A stretch of DNA of 38,909 nucleotides from Deltaproteobacteria bacterium (lineage in GTDB: Bacteria; Desulfobacterota; Desulfomonilia; UBA1062). The stretch lies in the NCBI GenBank assembly GCA_018433775.1, contig JAHDQN010000058.1, forward strand, positions 1 through 38,909. The letters run 5' to 3'. Of this stretch, positions 1 to 7,804 are shown piece by piece. Under the pieces are notes generated by a model. The model worked only from the letters and a program-made list of their open reading frames with translations, did no database searches and had not been told where the DNA came from. The translations under genes were made by a program, and so were the position numbers. Each line of letters opens with the position of its first letter. Position 1 is the first letter of the stretch.

Positions 1-1
1 C

Positions 2-208
2 TCCCTGGACACCCTGGAGGTTCAGGTCGAGGTGAGCGAAAAGATCTTCTCGGATGAAATTCGCGAGTTGCAGAACATGGAGAAACGCATTACAAAGGAT
101 ATCAAGGACTATCTTGGCGTGACCGCCAAGGTGAAGCTGGTGGAGCCGAATTCCCTCCAGAGGATCGAGGGCAAGGCTCAGCGGGTGCTCGACAAGCGGA
201 ATATCTAG
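2..208 (+). CDS. Phenylacetate-CoA ligase family protein, C-terminal end (partial)
   Basis: The window opens inside this gene; the last 68 residues and a TAG stop are present. The ending, with [19 protein letters not shown] followed by LDKRNI, matches the C-terminal lid domain of PaaK-type phenylacetate/aryl-CoA ligases, where a lysine in an EGKA(K/Q)RV motif completes the adenylation site. Family members activate aryl acids with ATP and CoA in the cytoplasm. The tandem-ACT gene starts 10 bases after the stop with a strong ribosome binding site, so the two are almost certainly one transcript. This pairing is common in anaerobes. The substrate cannot be judged from this fragment. Confidence 0.88.
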   Translation, partial: SLDTLEVQVEVSEKIFSDEIRELQNMEKRITKDIKDYLGVTAKVKLVEPNSLQRIEGKAQRVLDKRNI

Positions 209-218
209 GAGGTCTTTG

Positions 219-650
219 ATGAAGGTAGAGCAGATATCGATTTTTCTCGAGAACAAGCCGGGAGGGCTTTCCAGCGTCACCAAGGCCCTGAGCGACGCAA
301 AGATCAACATCCGGGCCCTTTCTCTTGCCGACACGTCGGATTTCGGCATCCTGAGGCTCATCGTGGACGATGTGGCAAAGGCCAAGGAGATGCTGAACAA
401 CCAGGGCTTCGCCGTGGGCAAGACCCACGTGGTGGCCGTCGAGGTTCCCGACAGGCCGGGAGGGCTCAACAGCATCCTCGAGCTGCTCACGGGCAAGGGG
501 ATCAATGTCGAGTACATGTACGCCTTTGTGGAGCGCAGCGGCGAGAACGCGGTGATCATCTTCCGGTTCGACTCCACGGACGAGGCCATCGAGGCCCTGC
601 AGCAAAACGGGTTTCATGTGCTCATGGGCGAGCAGGTCTACGGCCTCTGA
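219..650 (+). CDS. Tandem ACT-domain protein
   Basis: A 143-residue cytoplasmic protein made of two ACT domains, roughly residues 1-68 and 69-143. Each repeats the beta-strand/turn pattern with a glycine-rich ligand turn: NKPGGLSSV in the first and DRPGGLNSI in the second. ACT domains bind amino acids or related small ligands, so this is probably a ligand-sensing partner of the upstream CoA ligase. The ATG at 219 is chosen over the in-frame TTG at 216 because AGGAGG at 207-212 lies 6 bases upstream of it. It is a paralogue of the protein at 4986-5441. The ligand is unknown. Confidence 0.85.
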   Translation: MKVEQISIFLENKPGGLSSVTKALSDAKINIRALSLADTSDFGILRLIVDDVAKAKEMLNNQGFAVGKTHVVAVEVPDRPGGLNSILELLTGKGINVEYMYAFVERSGENAVIIFRFDSTDEAIEALQQNGFHVLMGEQVYGL

Positions 651-971
651 AGGGAGTTGGGTCCTTTCCCTGCAACGTCGAAGATACGTTGGTGAATCTG
701 TCTCGTTGAGGATGCGTCGTTCAAGACGCGATCATGGAGGCGTCCCTTTTCGGGCATCGTTGCGAATCGGCTTGCCCGTCCTCCTCTTCTGAAAAAGGGG
801 CGCCCGTACGAGTGGACCGGGGGGCTCAGGGGTCCGGAAGCCTGTCCCTGCCCGGGATTCATAAGAACCCCATCGTCGGGCAGAGCCCGGGAGCAAGTCC
901 GGGGAAACGGTCGGGGCGGAAAGATCAGGCCAAAGACAGGATGAAAAGGCCAAAGGCCGGGTAAAGAATAC
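651..971. other. Intergenic stretch without a recognisable gene
   Basis: About 320 bases separate the ACT gene from the zinc-ribbon membrane protein. The sequence is G-rich with several short GC stems. I see no convincing promoter, riboswitch core or terminator, and the short open frames here show no familiar motifs. Confidence 0.5.
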
Positions 972-1346
972 GTGAAGGCGCAGATCATTCAGAAGCATTA
1001 CCGGGATACCCAGGGCAAAGAGCGCGGGCTGCTGGTGGCATCACGGTCGTTCCTCGCGGCCGGGATCATCGCCTGCCTGGGCGGCGTAGCGGCGGCCATT
1101 ACGGCAGGGTCCTTTCTGTGGCTCGCCGCCGGGGTCATGTGCGCCCTGGCGGGCGGCGTGCTCTTTCTGCTCTTCGGGGCGCTCTCCGAGATCATCATCC
1201 TGCTCAAGAAGCTCCTCGGCCTGCCCGTAAAGGGCGCGGTCTCGGGCACGCAGGCCGGAACGGTGCATCTCTGCTCCGCATGCGGCAGCCTGGTCTGGCC
1301 TGACAGCGAAAAGTGCGACTCGTGCGGCGCTGATCTCGAGGCCTGA
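972..1346 (+). CDS. Small membrane protein with C-terminal zinc ribbon
   Basis: A 124-residue protein starting with GTG. Residues about 25-48 and 51-82 are hydrophobic and would form two or three membrane segments. The last 25 residues carry CSAC and CDSC, two CxxC knuckles 15 residues apart, which is a rubredoxin-like or zinc-ribbon fold. The architecture suggests a membrane-anchored cytoplasmic zinc ribbon. I do not recognise a named family and assign no function. It stands alone between two gaps. The composition and the ordered layout (membrane part then zinc ribbon) make a real gene likely. Confidence 0.65.
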   Translation: MKAQIIQKHYRDTQGKERGLLVASRSFLAAGIIACLGGVAAAITAGSFLWLAAGVMCALAGGVLFLLFGALSEIIILLKKLLGLPVKGAVSGTQAGTVHLCSACGSLVWPDSEKCDSCGADLEA

Positions 1347-1762
1347 GAGCCGCAGAGGACCTTCCTGGGGAAACAGACGCCCGTGCCTGCGCGTCCCGGA
1401 CCCGCCAACGCCTCGCGTATCCGCCACACGCGGCAGGCAGGCCGGATGCCCGCATCTCACCCGTGCTGCAAGACGCACGCAGTCTCCCTGCGATGCCTAT
1501 CCTTGCTCCCTCACTGCACAGCACCGGTATACCTCCCGCACCGGGAGGTGCCTGTACGGGCGCGCACGGAACGACTGCTGACCGTGCCCTGCGCGGCGGG
1601 GAATAATTTCCTTGATTTTCACCCTGATCCTACTAAAATATGTGCTCTTCCCTTAAAACAGGGCAACAGACGCTGGGTTTCGTTGTCCGGGGTGCTGATG
1701 TAATGTCTTACAGGGTTTGCGAGTGGCGTTTTTTATCAAGAGAACACGAAGGGGGAGGTTTC
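1347..1762. other. Intergenic region upstream of the TRAP operon
   Basis: About 415 bases. The left two thirds are GC-rich and show nothing recognisable. The right third becomes AT-richer and holds the likely TRAP-operon promoter (1612-1639). The open frame reading into dctP from 1640 is only a leader extension; it lacks a ribosome binding site and precedes the signal peptide. Confidence 0.5.
1612..1639 (+). promoter_or_regulatory. Candidate sigma-70 promoter for the TRAP operon
   Basis: TTGATT at 1612-1617 and TAAAAT at 1634-1639, with 16 bases between them, in an AT-rich pocket about 125 bases before the DctP start. It is the only reasonable -35/-10 pair I see in this gap. Confidence 0.4.
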
Positions 1763-2839
1763 ATGAAAAGATTCATCTGTAGTCTGGTTTGTGGTCTTCT
1801 CGTGCTGATGCTCTGCATCTCGTGCACCAGGAAGGCTGAGGAGGAGGCCGCGTCCGCAGAAGGGGCAGCGGTTTCCGATGGTGGCGCCGCACCCAGGAGC
1901 GAGGTGGTGGAGCTGTCCTACAGCATTTTCTTTCCGCCCACCCATGCCCAGTGCAAGGCCGGTGAGGCATGGGCGCGCGAGATCGAGAAGCGCACCGAGG
2001 GGCAGGTGAAGATCAACGTGTTCCCGGGCGGCACGCTCACCAGCGCGGGCGAATGCTATGACGGCGTGGTGAGGGGGATCTCGGATATCGGGATGTCCTG
2101 CTTCGCCTATACCCGTGGCCGTTTCCCTGTCATGGAGGCTGTGGACCTGCCCATGGGCTATCCCAGCGGGATGGTGGCCACCCGGGTGGCGAACGATTAC
2201 TATGCCCAGGTGAAGCCCCAGGAACTCGATGATGTCCACGTGCTCTACATCCACGCCCACGGGCCGGGCCTGCTGCACACCAAGAAGCCGGTGGCCGCGC
2301 TCGAAGACCTCAAGGGGATGAAGATCCGGTCCACGGGCCTGAGCGCCAAGCTCGTGGAGGCACTGGGCGGAGTGCCGGTGGCCATGCCGCAGCCCGGCAC
2401 CTACGAGGCCCTTCAGAAGGGCGTGGTGGAAGGAACCTTCGCGCCCATGGAAACGCTCAAGGGCTGGAAGCAGGGTGAGGTCATCGACTATACCACCGAC
2501 TGCCAGGGCATTGGTTATACCACTGCCATGTTCGTGGTCATGAACAAGGACAAGTGGAACGCCATGTCCGCTGACATCCAGCAGATATTCACGGATGTGA
2601 GCACCGAATACATCATGGTGCACGGACAGGTCTGGGACGAGGCCGACGCAGAGGGCAAGGCCTTCAACGAGGATCAGCAGAACGCCCTCATCGCCCTGTC
2701 CGAAGACGAGGGCCCGAGGTGGAAGGCTGCCGTGAAGCCCGTGATCGACGATTATATCGCGGCGGCGCAGGCCCAGGGTCTCGATGCCGCGAAGAACATC
2801 GCGATCCTGCAGGCGAGCATCGAGAAAAACAGCGAATAG
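1763..2839 (+). CDS. dctP: TRAP transporter solute-binding protein, DctP family (lipoprotein-like)
   Basis: A 358-residue periplasmic substrate-binding protein of a tripartite ATP-independent transporter. The N-terminus is a signal peptide (MKRF, a hydrophobic stretch, then LCISC), and the Cys before TRKAEEE suggests lipid anchoring. An acidic/Ala linker precedes the DctP fold, which begins at about residue 50. Family landmarks include the early Gly-Gly with Thr, the GLLHTKKPV strand and the [12 protein letters not shown] motif, in which the Arg contacts a substrate carboxylate in characterised members. The start at 1763 follows GGGGGAGG at 1751-1757. It is first in an operon with the two membrane subunits. 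Substrates of the family are mostly organic acids; this one is unknown. Confidence 0.9.
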   Translation: MKRFICSLVCGLLVLMLCISCTRKAEEEAASAEGAAVSDGGAAPRSEVVELSYSIFFPPTHAQCKAGEAWAREIEKRTEGQVKINVFPGGTLTSAGECYDGVVRGISDIGMSCFAYTRGRFPVMEAVDLPMGYPSGMVATRVANDYYAQVKPQELDDVHVLYIHAHGPGLLHTKKPVAALEDLKGMKIRSTGLSAKLVEALGGVPVAMPQPGTYEALQKGVVEGTFAPMETLKGWKQGEVIDYTTDCQGIGYTTAMFVVMNKDKWNAMSADIQQIFTDVSTEYIMVHGQVWDEADAEGKAFNEDQQNALIALSEDEGPRWKAAVKPVIDDYIAAAQAQGLDAAKNIAILQASIEKNSE

Positions 2840-2915
2840 CGGATGCTCCATCGGCTATGGCCCGGGGCGGCCCGTCCGAAGGGGTGCCGCCCCGGATTTT
2901 TATGGGGAGATTCTG

Positions 2916-3410
2916 ATGATATCCTTTCTGCGCATCGAGAGGTTTGTGGCAAACCTTGCAGACAAGGTAAACTGGGTGTCCGCCGCAGGGGTTGCCTTCA
3001 TGATGCTCCTCACCACCGCGGATGTCATCCTGCGTTTTTTCAAGAGCCCCATCCCCGGTACCTATGAGATCGTCAGCTTCACGGGCGCGGTGATCATCTC
3101 GTTCGCGCTCCCCTATACCTCGGTCCAGAAGGGCCATATCGCCGTGGACTTTCTCGTGATGCGGCTTCCCTGGACTGTGCGGATCATCGTCAATGCCGTT
3201 AACGCCTTCATCGCCATGATCTTTTTCGCCGTGGTCTCGTGGCAGAGCGTCGAGTATGCGCAGAGCTTACAGCGCTCGGGCCAGGTCTCGGACACGCTGC
3301 AGATGCCTACCTATCCCTTTGTCTACGGGGTGGCGTTCGGCACCGCCATGCTGGTGGCGGTGCTGTTCGTTGAGTTTCTGAGGCAGCTGAAGGGGGCTGA
3401 GGTCGAATGA
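2916..3410 (+). CDS. dctQ: TRAP transporter small membrane subunit, DctQ family
   Basis: A 164-residue protein with four predicted membrane helices, at about residues 18-38, 50-68, 90-112 and 130-152. The pattern, including a helix with LPYTSVQKGHIAVDFLV, is typical of DctQ. Family members form a sodium-coupled complex with DctM and take substrate from DctP. The ATG at 2916 follows GGGGAGA at 2904-2910; the longer reading frame from 2784 overlaps dctP and has no ribosome binding site. It lies 76 bases after dctP and its stop overlaps the dctM start. Confidence 0.88.
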   Translation: MISFLRIERFVANLADKVNWVSAAGVAFMMLLTTADVILRFFKSPIPGTYEIVSFTGAVIISFALPYTSVQKGHIAVDFLVMRLPWTVRIIVNAVNAFIAMIFFAVVSWQSVEYAQSLQRSGQVSDTLQMPTYPFVYGVAFGTAMLVAVLFVEFLRQLKGAEVE

Positions 3411-4708
3411 GCCCCACCGCGATCGGCATCATCGGCATCGTCGCCCTGTTCGCGCTCATCTTTTCCCGGATGCCCGTGGGCTTTCTCATGGCCATCATCG
3501 GGTTTCTGGGCTTTGCCTCCATCGTCTCGGTGGACGCGTCGCTGAACCTGCTGGCCAAGGACATGTTCTCCGTGTTCGGCTCCTACAACCTCACGGTGAT
3601 CCCCCTGTTCGTGCTCATGGGGCAGATCGCCTTTCACTCAGGGATCTCCAAGCGCCTGTTCGACACGGCCTACACCTTTATCGGCCATCTCCCAGGCGGG
3701 CTCGCCATAGCCACCGTGGGGGCCTGCGCCGCCTTTTCCGCCATCTGCGGCTCCACCAATGCCACCGCCGCCACCATGGCCGCGGCCACCCTGCCCGAGA
3801 TGAAGCGGTACAACTACAAGCCCGAGCTGGCCACCGGCGTGGTTGCCGCGGGGGGAAGCCTCGGTATCCTGATCCCGCCGAGCGTGATCTTCATCGTGTA
3901 CGGGATCCTCACCGAGCAGTCCATCGGCGAGCTCTTTCTCGCGGGCATTCTTCCGGGCGTCCTGCTCACCCTGTTTTTCGTGGGCACCATAATCATCTGG
4001 GCCACGCTCAGGCCCGAACTCGGACCCAAGGGCCCGAAGAGCACCTGGAGAGAGCGGGCCGCGTCCCTTCCGGGCACCATCGAGACGCTGATCATCTTCG
4101 TCATCGTGATGGGCGGGCTCTTCATGGGTATTTTCACCCCCACCGAGGCCGGGGCCACCGGGGCCTTTGCCACGCTTGTGGTCGCTATCATCCAGCGCAA
4201 CATCACCTGGGAGGGATTCGTCCAGGCACTGTTCGAGACCACGCGGATCAGCGCCATGATCCTGATCATCGTTGCGGGTGCCACCGTGTTCGGCCATTTT
4301 CTGGCCGTTTCGCGCATCCCCTACGACATCGCGAGCTGGATCTCGTCGTTTCAGTTCCATCCGGCGATCATCATGAGCTTTATCGTGCTGATCTATCTCC
4401 TGGGGGGGTGCTTCATCGACTCATTGGCGCTGATCATGCTCACCATCCCGATCTTCTACCCCGTGGTGATCGACTACGGATTCAACCCCATCTGGTTCGG
4501 CGTGGTGATCGTGCTCGTCACCCAGATCGGGGTCATCACCCCGCCGGTGGGCGTGAACGTCTACGTGGTGAGCGGGGTGGCCAGGGACGTGCCTCTGAGC
4601 GTAATCTTCAAAGGCGTCGTGCCCCTGCTGCTCGCGATTATCCTCCTCACCTTCCTCCTGATTCCCTTCCCCCAGATCGCGACCTTCCTGCCTGGCCTGC
4701 TCAGGTAG
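3407..4708 (+). CDS. dctM: TRAP transporter large membrane subunit, DctM family
   Basis: A 433-residue integral membrane protein with about a dozen helices, the size expected for DctM. Family motifs include FSAICGSTNATAATMAAATLP and the GGSLGILIPPSVIFIVYG segment, plus TPTEAGATGAFATLV in the second half. DctM forms the sodium-driven translocation channel. The start codon overlaps the dctQ stop (ATGA at 3407-3410), indicating translational coupling. This completes a normal P-Q-M operon. The next gene lies on the opposite strand. Confidence 0.93.
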   Translation: MSPTAIGIIGIVALFALIFSRMPVGFLMAIIGFLGFASIVSVDASLNLLAKDMFSVFGSYNLTVIPLFVLMGQIAFHSGISKRLFDTAYTFIGHLPGGLAIATVGACAAFSAICGSTNATAATMAAATLPEMKRYNYKPELATGVVAAGGSLGILIPPSVIFIVYGILTEQSIGELFLAGILPGVLLTLFFVGTIIIWATLRPELGPKGPKSTWRERAASLPGTIETLIIFVIVMGGLFMGIFTPTEAGATGAFATLVVAIIQRNITWEGFVQALFETTRISAMILIIVAGATVFGHFLAVSRIPYDIASWISSFQFHPAIIMSFIVLIYLLGGCFIDSLALIMLTIPIFYPVVIDYGFNPIWFGVVIVLVTQIGVITPPVGVNVYVVSGVARDVPLSVIFKGVVPLLLAIILLTFLLIPFPQIATFLPGLLR

Positions 4709-4709
4709 G

Positions 4710-4738
4710 CCGGAGAACTCGCCTTCCTGTCTCTCCGG
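4710..4738 (+). terminator. Weak hairpin after dctM
   Basis: CCGGAGA at 4710-4716 pairs with TCTCCGG at 4732-4738 around a 15-base loop just past the dctM stop. There is no T tract, so intrinsic termination is doubtful. The rest of the gap to 4985 shows nothing clear. Confidence 0.25.
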
Positions 4739-4985
4739 GAATAAGGCTCCTCCAGAACTTGACGGAAAAGGCTCTGTTTATGCCGGGAAGTCTCTTGATG
4801 TTCCGCTGGCAGGAAACGAGGCAGCCCGTGGTGAGATCGGGAAGAAAGTGGGAGGAAAAGGCGCAGTGGAGAGGATACGGCCTTGTCCGACACGGCCGGC
4901 ATGGAGGGCTCGACCGCTGCGAACCGGGAAAGGGCCGGCGCCGGTATTCGCCCGGCACCAGTGATTTGCGCTGCTGCGCGCTGCT

Positions 4986-5441
4986 TCAGTATTTCATGTA
5001 GTGGAACGGCTCGATGGTGGCCAGGGCCTCGGGCGTCAGGGTCTTGAACCTGTGCTCCTTGAGCACCTTCTGCGCCTTATCCGGATCGGACACGTCCACC
5101 ACGAACACGGCGGTTTTGTTGCTTTCGAGCACGAACCCGTAGGCATTTTCGATATTGATGCCTTCCCTGGCCAGGATCTGGACAAGCTTGTCCATCCCGC
5201 CCGGCCTGTCGTCGATGACCACGGCGATCACCTCCTTGAGGCGGGCGTCGATGCCCTCCCGGGTGAGGGCCTTCTGGGCCGGCTTGGGGTCGTCCACCAG
5301 GATGTTGAAAAAGCCCCTATCACCATACGACGATATGGTGACGGCCCTGATGTTGATCTTTTCCCTGGCGAGGATGCCGGACACCATGGCGAGCTTGCCC
5401 GGGGTGTTCTCCGTCGGTACGGTCAGTTGATATGCGATCAT
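4986..5441 (-). CDS. Tandem ACT-domain protein (second paralogue)
   Basis: A 151-residue cytoplasmic protein with two ACT domains, about residues 1-70 and 71-145. The ligand turns are NTPGKLAMV and DRPGGMDKL. It aligns along its whole length with the ACT protein at 219-650, sharing the EKINIRA/AKINIRA and REGINIE/GKGINVE patterns. Proteins of this type probably sense an amino acid or aryl-acid ligand, often next to aryl-CoA ligases or keto-acid oxidoreductases. Here it stands downstream of a secreted protein on the same strand, facing the TRAP operon. The partner and ligand are unknown. Confidence 0.85.
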   Translation of the reverse strand: MIAYQLTVPTENTPGKLAMVSGILAREKINIRAVTISSYGDRGFFNILVDDPKPAQKALTREGIDARLKEVIAVVIDDRPGGMDKLVQILAREGINIENAYGFVLESNKTAVFVVDVSDPDKAQKVLKEHRFKTLTPEALATIEPFHYMKY

Positions 5442-5551
5442 CGTGCACCTGCCTTGCCCATAATAATCTCACGTGATGGAACAATTCATTTCAAGATGAC
5501 ACCCCTCGAAACCGGCTCAGGGGATATCTTGTCACAGAAGGTTCATTGCTA

Positions 5552-6382
5552 TCATTTCATAAGGAATCCATGAAGAAAGTCAAGGGGTTTATCGGGTTCC
5601 CGCCGGGGCGAGCACGCGGAGATGAAGCAGTGGTCGTCCCACCACTCCTTCCATGCGCTGTCTTCCTCTTCAGCGTACTCGGGGGCGCCTGCATCTTCGG
5701 AAAAGCCGTTGATGCCGCCTCCCCAGTTGAACGAGCTCGCAAGGATGCCGGAGCCGGGCGCCAGGTATTCGGTGACGCTCTCCGAGGGCGCGTGGGGCAG
5801 GGAGTCGAACACGAGGGTGGTGCACCCGCGGATGTCGCCGACCGATACGCCTGTGGCCGCGACCGTGCCGAAGACCACCTCCTGGCCCGGACTGGGATCG
5901 GCGGGGTACTTCACGGTCGTGGTGCCCTCAGGCAGCTCTCCGTAGCTCCAGGACGCCCCTTGTCCCTTATTGGGGATGAAGTAGTACTCGAGGAGATGGA
6001 TATTGTCCTCTGTATCCTTTGCATAGTAGTGGTAGGCCGTGTAGTAGATCATCTCGGCATAGCCCGAGGAAAAATCGGGGAAATATCCCCGCTCGAGGAT
6101 CACGTTGCAGGATATGCCCTCCAGCTCGTAATTCTGGTGGTGACTCTGAATGACCTCATACCCGGCAAAGTCCCCGTACCCGTACAGGGTAGTAATGAAA
6201 TCCCCGGGCCGGCTGTGGTCGCTGAAATAAGGGTTCAGATACAGATCGATGCTGTCGTCGGCAAAGATATACCCGCCCAGCTCGGCAGAGCTGCACGGAA
6301 AGGCCGCCCCCAGAATGACCGCCAGCACAACGCATGTCAAAAAAGCACGTATCCCCTTCACAACGCACGTCCACGGATGCAT
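5552..6382 (-). CDS. Secreted or periplasmic protein of unknown function
   Basis: A 276-residue protein with a Sec signal peptide: basic start, hydrophobic residues about 14-28, and probable cleavage near CSSA. The mature part is rich in Tyr, Gly and acidic residues, with many aromatic beta-like segments (DDSIDLYLNPYF, YGYGDFAGYE). I recognise no catalytic motif or family. The ATG at 6382 follows a weak AAGAAGAG; a GTG at 6361 is a possible alternative start. It is codirectional with the ACT gene 110 bases downstream, so they may share a transcript. Confidence 0.65.
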   Translation of the reverse strand: MHPWTCVVKGIRAFLTCVVLAVILGAAFPCSSAELGGYIFADDSIDLYLNPYFSDHSRPGDFITTLYGYGDFAGYEVIQSHHQNYELEGISCNVILERGYFPDFSSGYAEMIYYTAYHYYAKDTEDNIHLLEYYFIPNKGQGASWSYGELPEGTTTVKYPADPSPGQEVVFGTVAATGVSVGDIRGCTTLVFDSLPHAPSESVTEYLAPGSGILASSFNWGGGINGFSEDAGAPEYAEEEDSAWKEWWDDHCFISACSPRREPDKPLDFLHGFLMK

Positions 6383-6687
6383 TTGATCTCTTCTTCATAC
6401 ACGAATCCCTCCATCCTGGCAATTACATCCTGTTTTAAGCCTATTCGGTATTCGGCGGTATTCGGGGACGGGTTCACATTACATCTGCCCGATTTCATCC
6501 ATTCAGCATCTGTTCAGACACAGGGCAACCTTTCTTTCTGATTTTGCTCCCGGCATCTCCCGAAGATGAATCTCTTTCAACATGCAAGGATTCAAGCGTC
6601 TTCGAAGTGGAACAGATCAATCATCCAGATGGGCCTTTGTGACAGTCCCTCGATATTTCTTCTGATATTGACAGGCGATAGTGATAA
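6383..6687. other. Intergenic stretch with one RAYT-associated repeat
   Basis: Apart from the repeat copy at 6463-6480, preceded by three short ATTCGG repetitions (6443-6466), I see no gene or clear regulatory element here. The sequence becomes AT-rich towards the RHS remnant. Confidence 0.45.
6463..6480 (+). repeat. RAYT-associated 18-bp repeat, copy 1
   Basis: CGGGGACGGGTTCACATT, identical to the copy left of the RAYT gene at 15316. It lies about 80 bases upstream of the secreted-protein gene. There are seven copies in this window in all. Confidence 0.8.
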
Positions 6688-6846
6688 TGTGTTTCGATTA
6701 GGGTCCTTGGAGATGCTTATACAACCGAAACATTCACCGTCATGTCTTCTGACGCAGATGGCAACATGCTCACCATGACCGATCTGCTGGGTGGTACCAC
6801 GCAGTACTTCTACGACAGGCGGGCCTCAAGGCGCGTCCGGCGGTAG
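6688..6846 (+). pseudogene. Remnant of an RHS/YD-repeat protein
   Basis: A 52-codon open stretch between stops, without a usable start, encodes DADGNMLTMTDLLGGTTQYFYDRR. This matches the YD repeat of RHS proteins (D-x-x-G-N-x-x-x-x-T-D-x-x-G-x-T-T-x-Y-x-Y-D). RHS proteins are large secreted polymorphic toxins or wall-associated repeat proteins with hundreds of such repeats, so only one repeat survives. It lies in a gene-poor accessory patch before the TetR gene. I see no continuation in neighbouring frames to 6970. Confidence 0.6.
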
Positions 6847-7077
6847 TCCGCCGCCAAGGGGGTCGAGAACAGGGTACTCGAACAGCTCGGTAAAAAGTGC
6901 CCTCACCAATAAAACCTCAATATATCAATGGTTTCTTAGCCCTCATTTTCTGGTTGACTTGCCGACTATAGGATGTCCCTTATCTCCCCCTTTCTACGCG
7001 GCCATGTCGTCTTCATTCGGAGAGCAAAGTGTGCTAAACGATATGAAGATATTAACAGGGAAGGTATTGAAGCAGGC

Positions 7078-7671
7078 ATGGGAAAACACATGGACGGCAA
7101 ATCCAAGGGCGCCCGCGGAAGGGACAAGACCACTTCGCGCGACACGATCGAAGAATGTGCGGTCGGGCTGTTCCGATCCAACGGCGTGGAAAAAACATCG
7201 ATCAGCGAGATCGTGAAAAAGGCGGGGATCGCCAAGGGAACGTTCTATCTGTATTTCAAGGACAAGGACGATCTCGTGGACACCATCATCAGCCGGTACA
7301 CCAGAGAATTCCTCGACCAGGTCATCATCCCCTTCCAGAACGTGCCCAAGATCATCATCCTTTCGGATGCAATCATCGACTATTTTTCCCGGAACAGAAT
7401 GCTGCTCGTCGAGCTGAGGAAGAACCTCCACAGCGGCAGGACATATCCCTCGACGCGCCGGACCATCCAGGGCTTTTCCGAGATCATCCTCAATTATCTG
7501 AATCAGTACGAAGACTATAAGATCGGCGACTTCGAGCTCTATACCAAGGTTGTCCTGGGGATTATCCTGGATGTCTGCTACAAGGCCCTGATCGAGGAAA
7601 ACTTCGCTTCTCCCCAGGAGGCGAAAAATATGCTGAGCGATCTCCTGAAGCGTTTCTTCAGCTGCGACTGA
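7078..7671 (+). CDS. TetR/AcrR-family transcriptional regulator
   Basis: A 197-residue regulator. The N-terminal helix-turn-helix (about residues 17-63) contains ISEIVKKAGIAKGTFYLYFKDKDDL, the classical TetR recognition helix and its flanking FYLYF signature. The remaining about 130 residues form the variable ligand-binding domain. Such proteins repress until a small ligand binds. The start at 7078 (MGKHMDG) is placed from family length; an ATG at 7090 is an alternative, and the open frame from 6973 is too long. The gene downstream on the same strand is preceded by two matching palindromes, the likely targets. No such site is seen upstream of the regulator itself. Confidence 0.88.
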   Translation: MGKHMDGKSKGARGRDKTTSRDTIEECAVGLFRSNGVEKTSISEIVKKAGIAKGTFYLYFKDKDDLVDTIISRYTREFLDQVIIPFQNVPKIIILSDAIIDYFSRNRMLLVELRKNLHSGRTYPSTRRTIQGFSEIILNYLNQYEDYKIGDFELYTKVVLGIILDVCYKALIEENFASPQEAKNMLSDLLKRFFSCD

Positions 7672-7687
7672 TTTTTACTTGCTATTT

Positions 7688-7702
7688 ATGACCGATGGTC
7701 AT
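7688..7702. promoter_or_regulatory. Candidate TetR operator O1
   Basis: ATGACCGATGGTCAT is a perfect palindrome with 6-base arms and a 3-base centre. It begins 16 bases after the TetR stop codon. It shares both arms exactly with O2, 83 bases downstream. Confidence 0.72.
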
Positions 7703-7770
7703 ATTATTGACTGAGCCAACCGGCACACTTCCCGGCGTACACATGGAGAAGGGTGTTTGCCACAATTATT

Positions 7771-7785
7771 ATGACCTGCGGTCAT
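7771..7785. promoter_or_regulatory. Candidate TetR operator O2
   Basis: ATGACCTGCGGTCAT, with the same 6-base arms as O1; with flanks the palindrome grows to TTATGACCTGCGGTCATAA (7769-7787). It ends 19 bases before the start codon of the fusion gene and just before its ribosome binding site, a position suited to repression. The 83-base spacing to O1 is about eight helical turns. Confidence 0.75.
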
Positions 7786-7804
7786 AAAGCAAAGGAGGCG
7801 CTCT

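Noticed and set aside
4408..5001. A 197-codon plus-strand frame overlapping the end of dctM
   Set aside because: It is a shadow frame of dctM with Arg-rich composition and no ribosome binding site.
6973..7077. N-terminal extension of the TetR protein
   Set aside because: The extra 35 residues have no TetR similarity and no ribosome binding site; the family starts near 7078.
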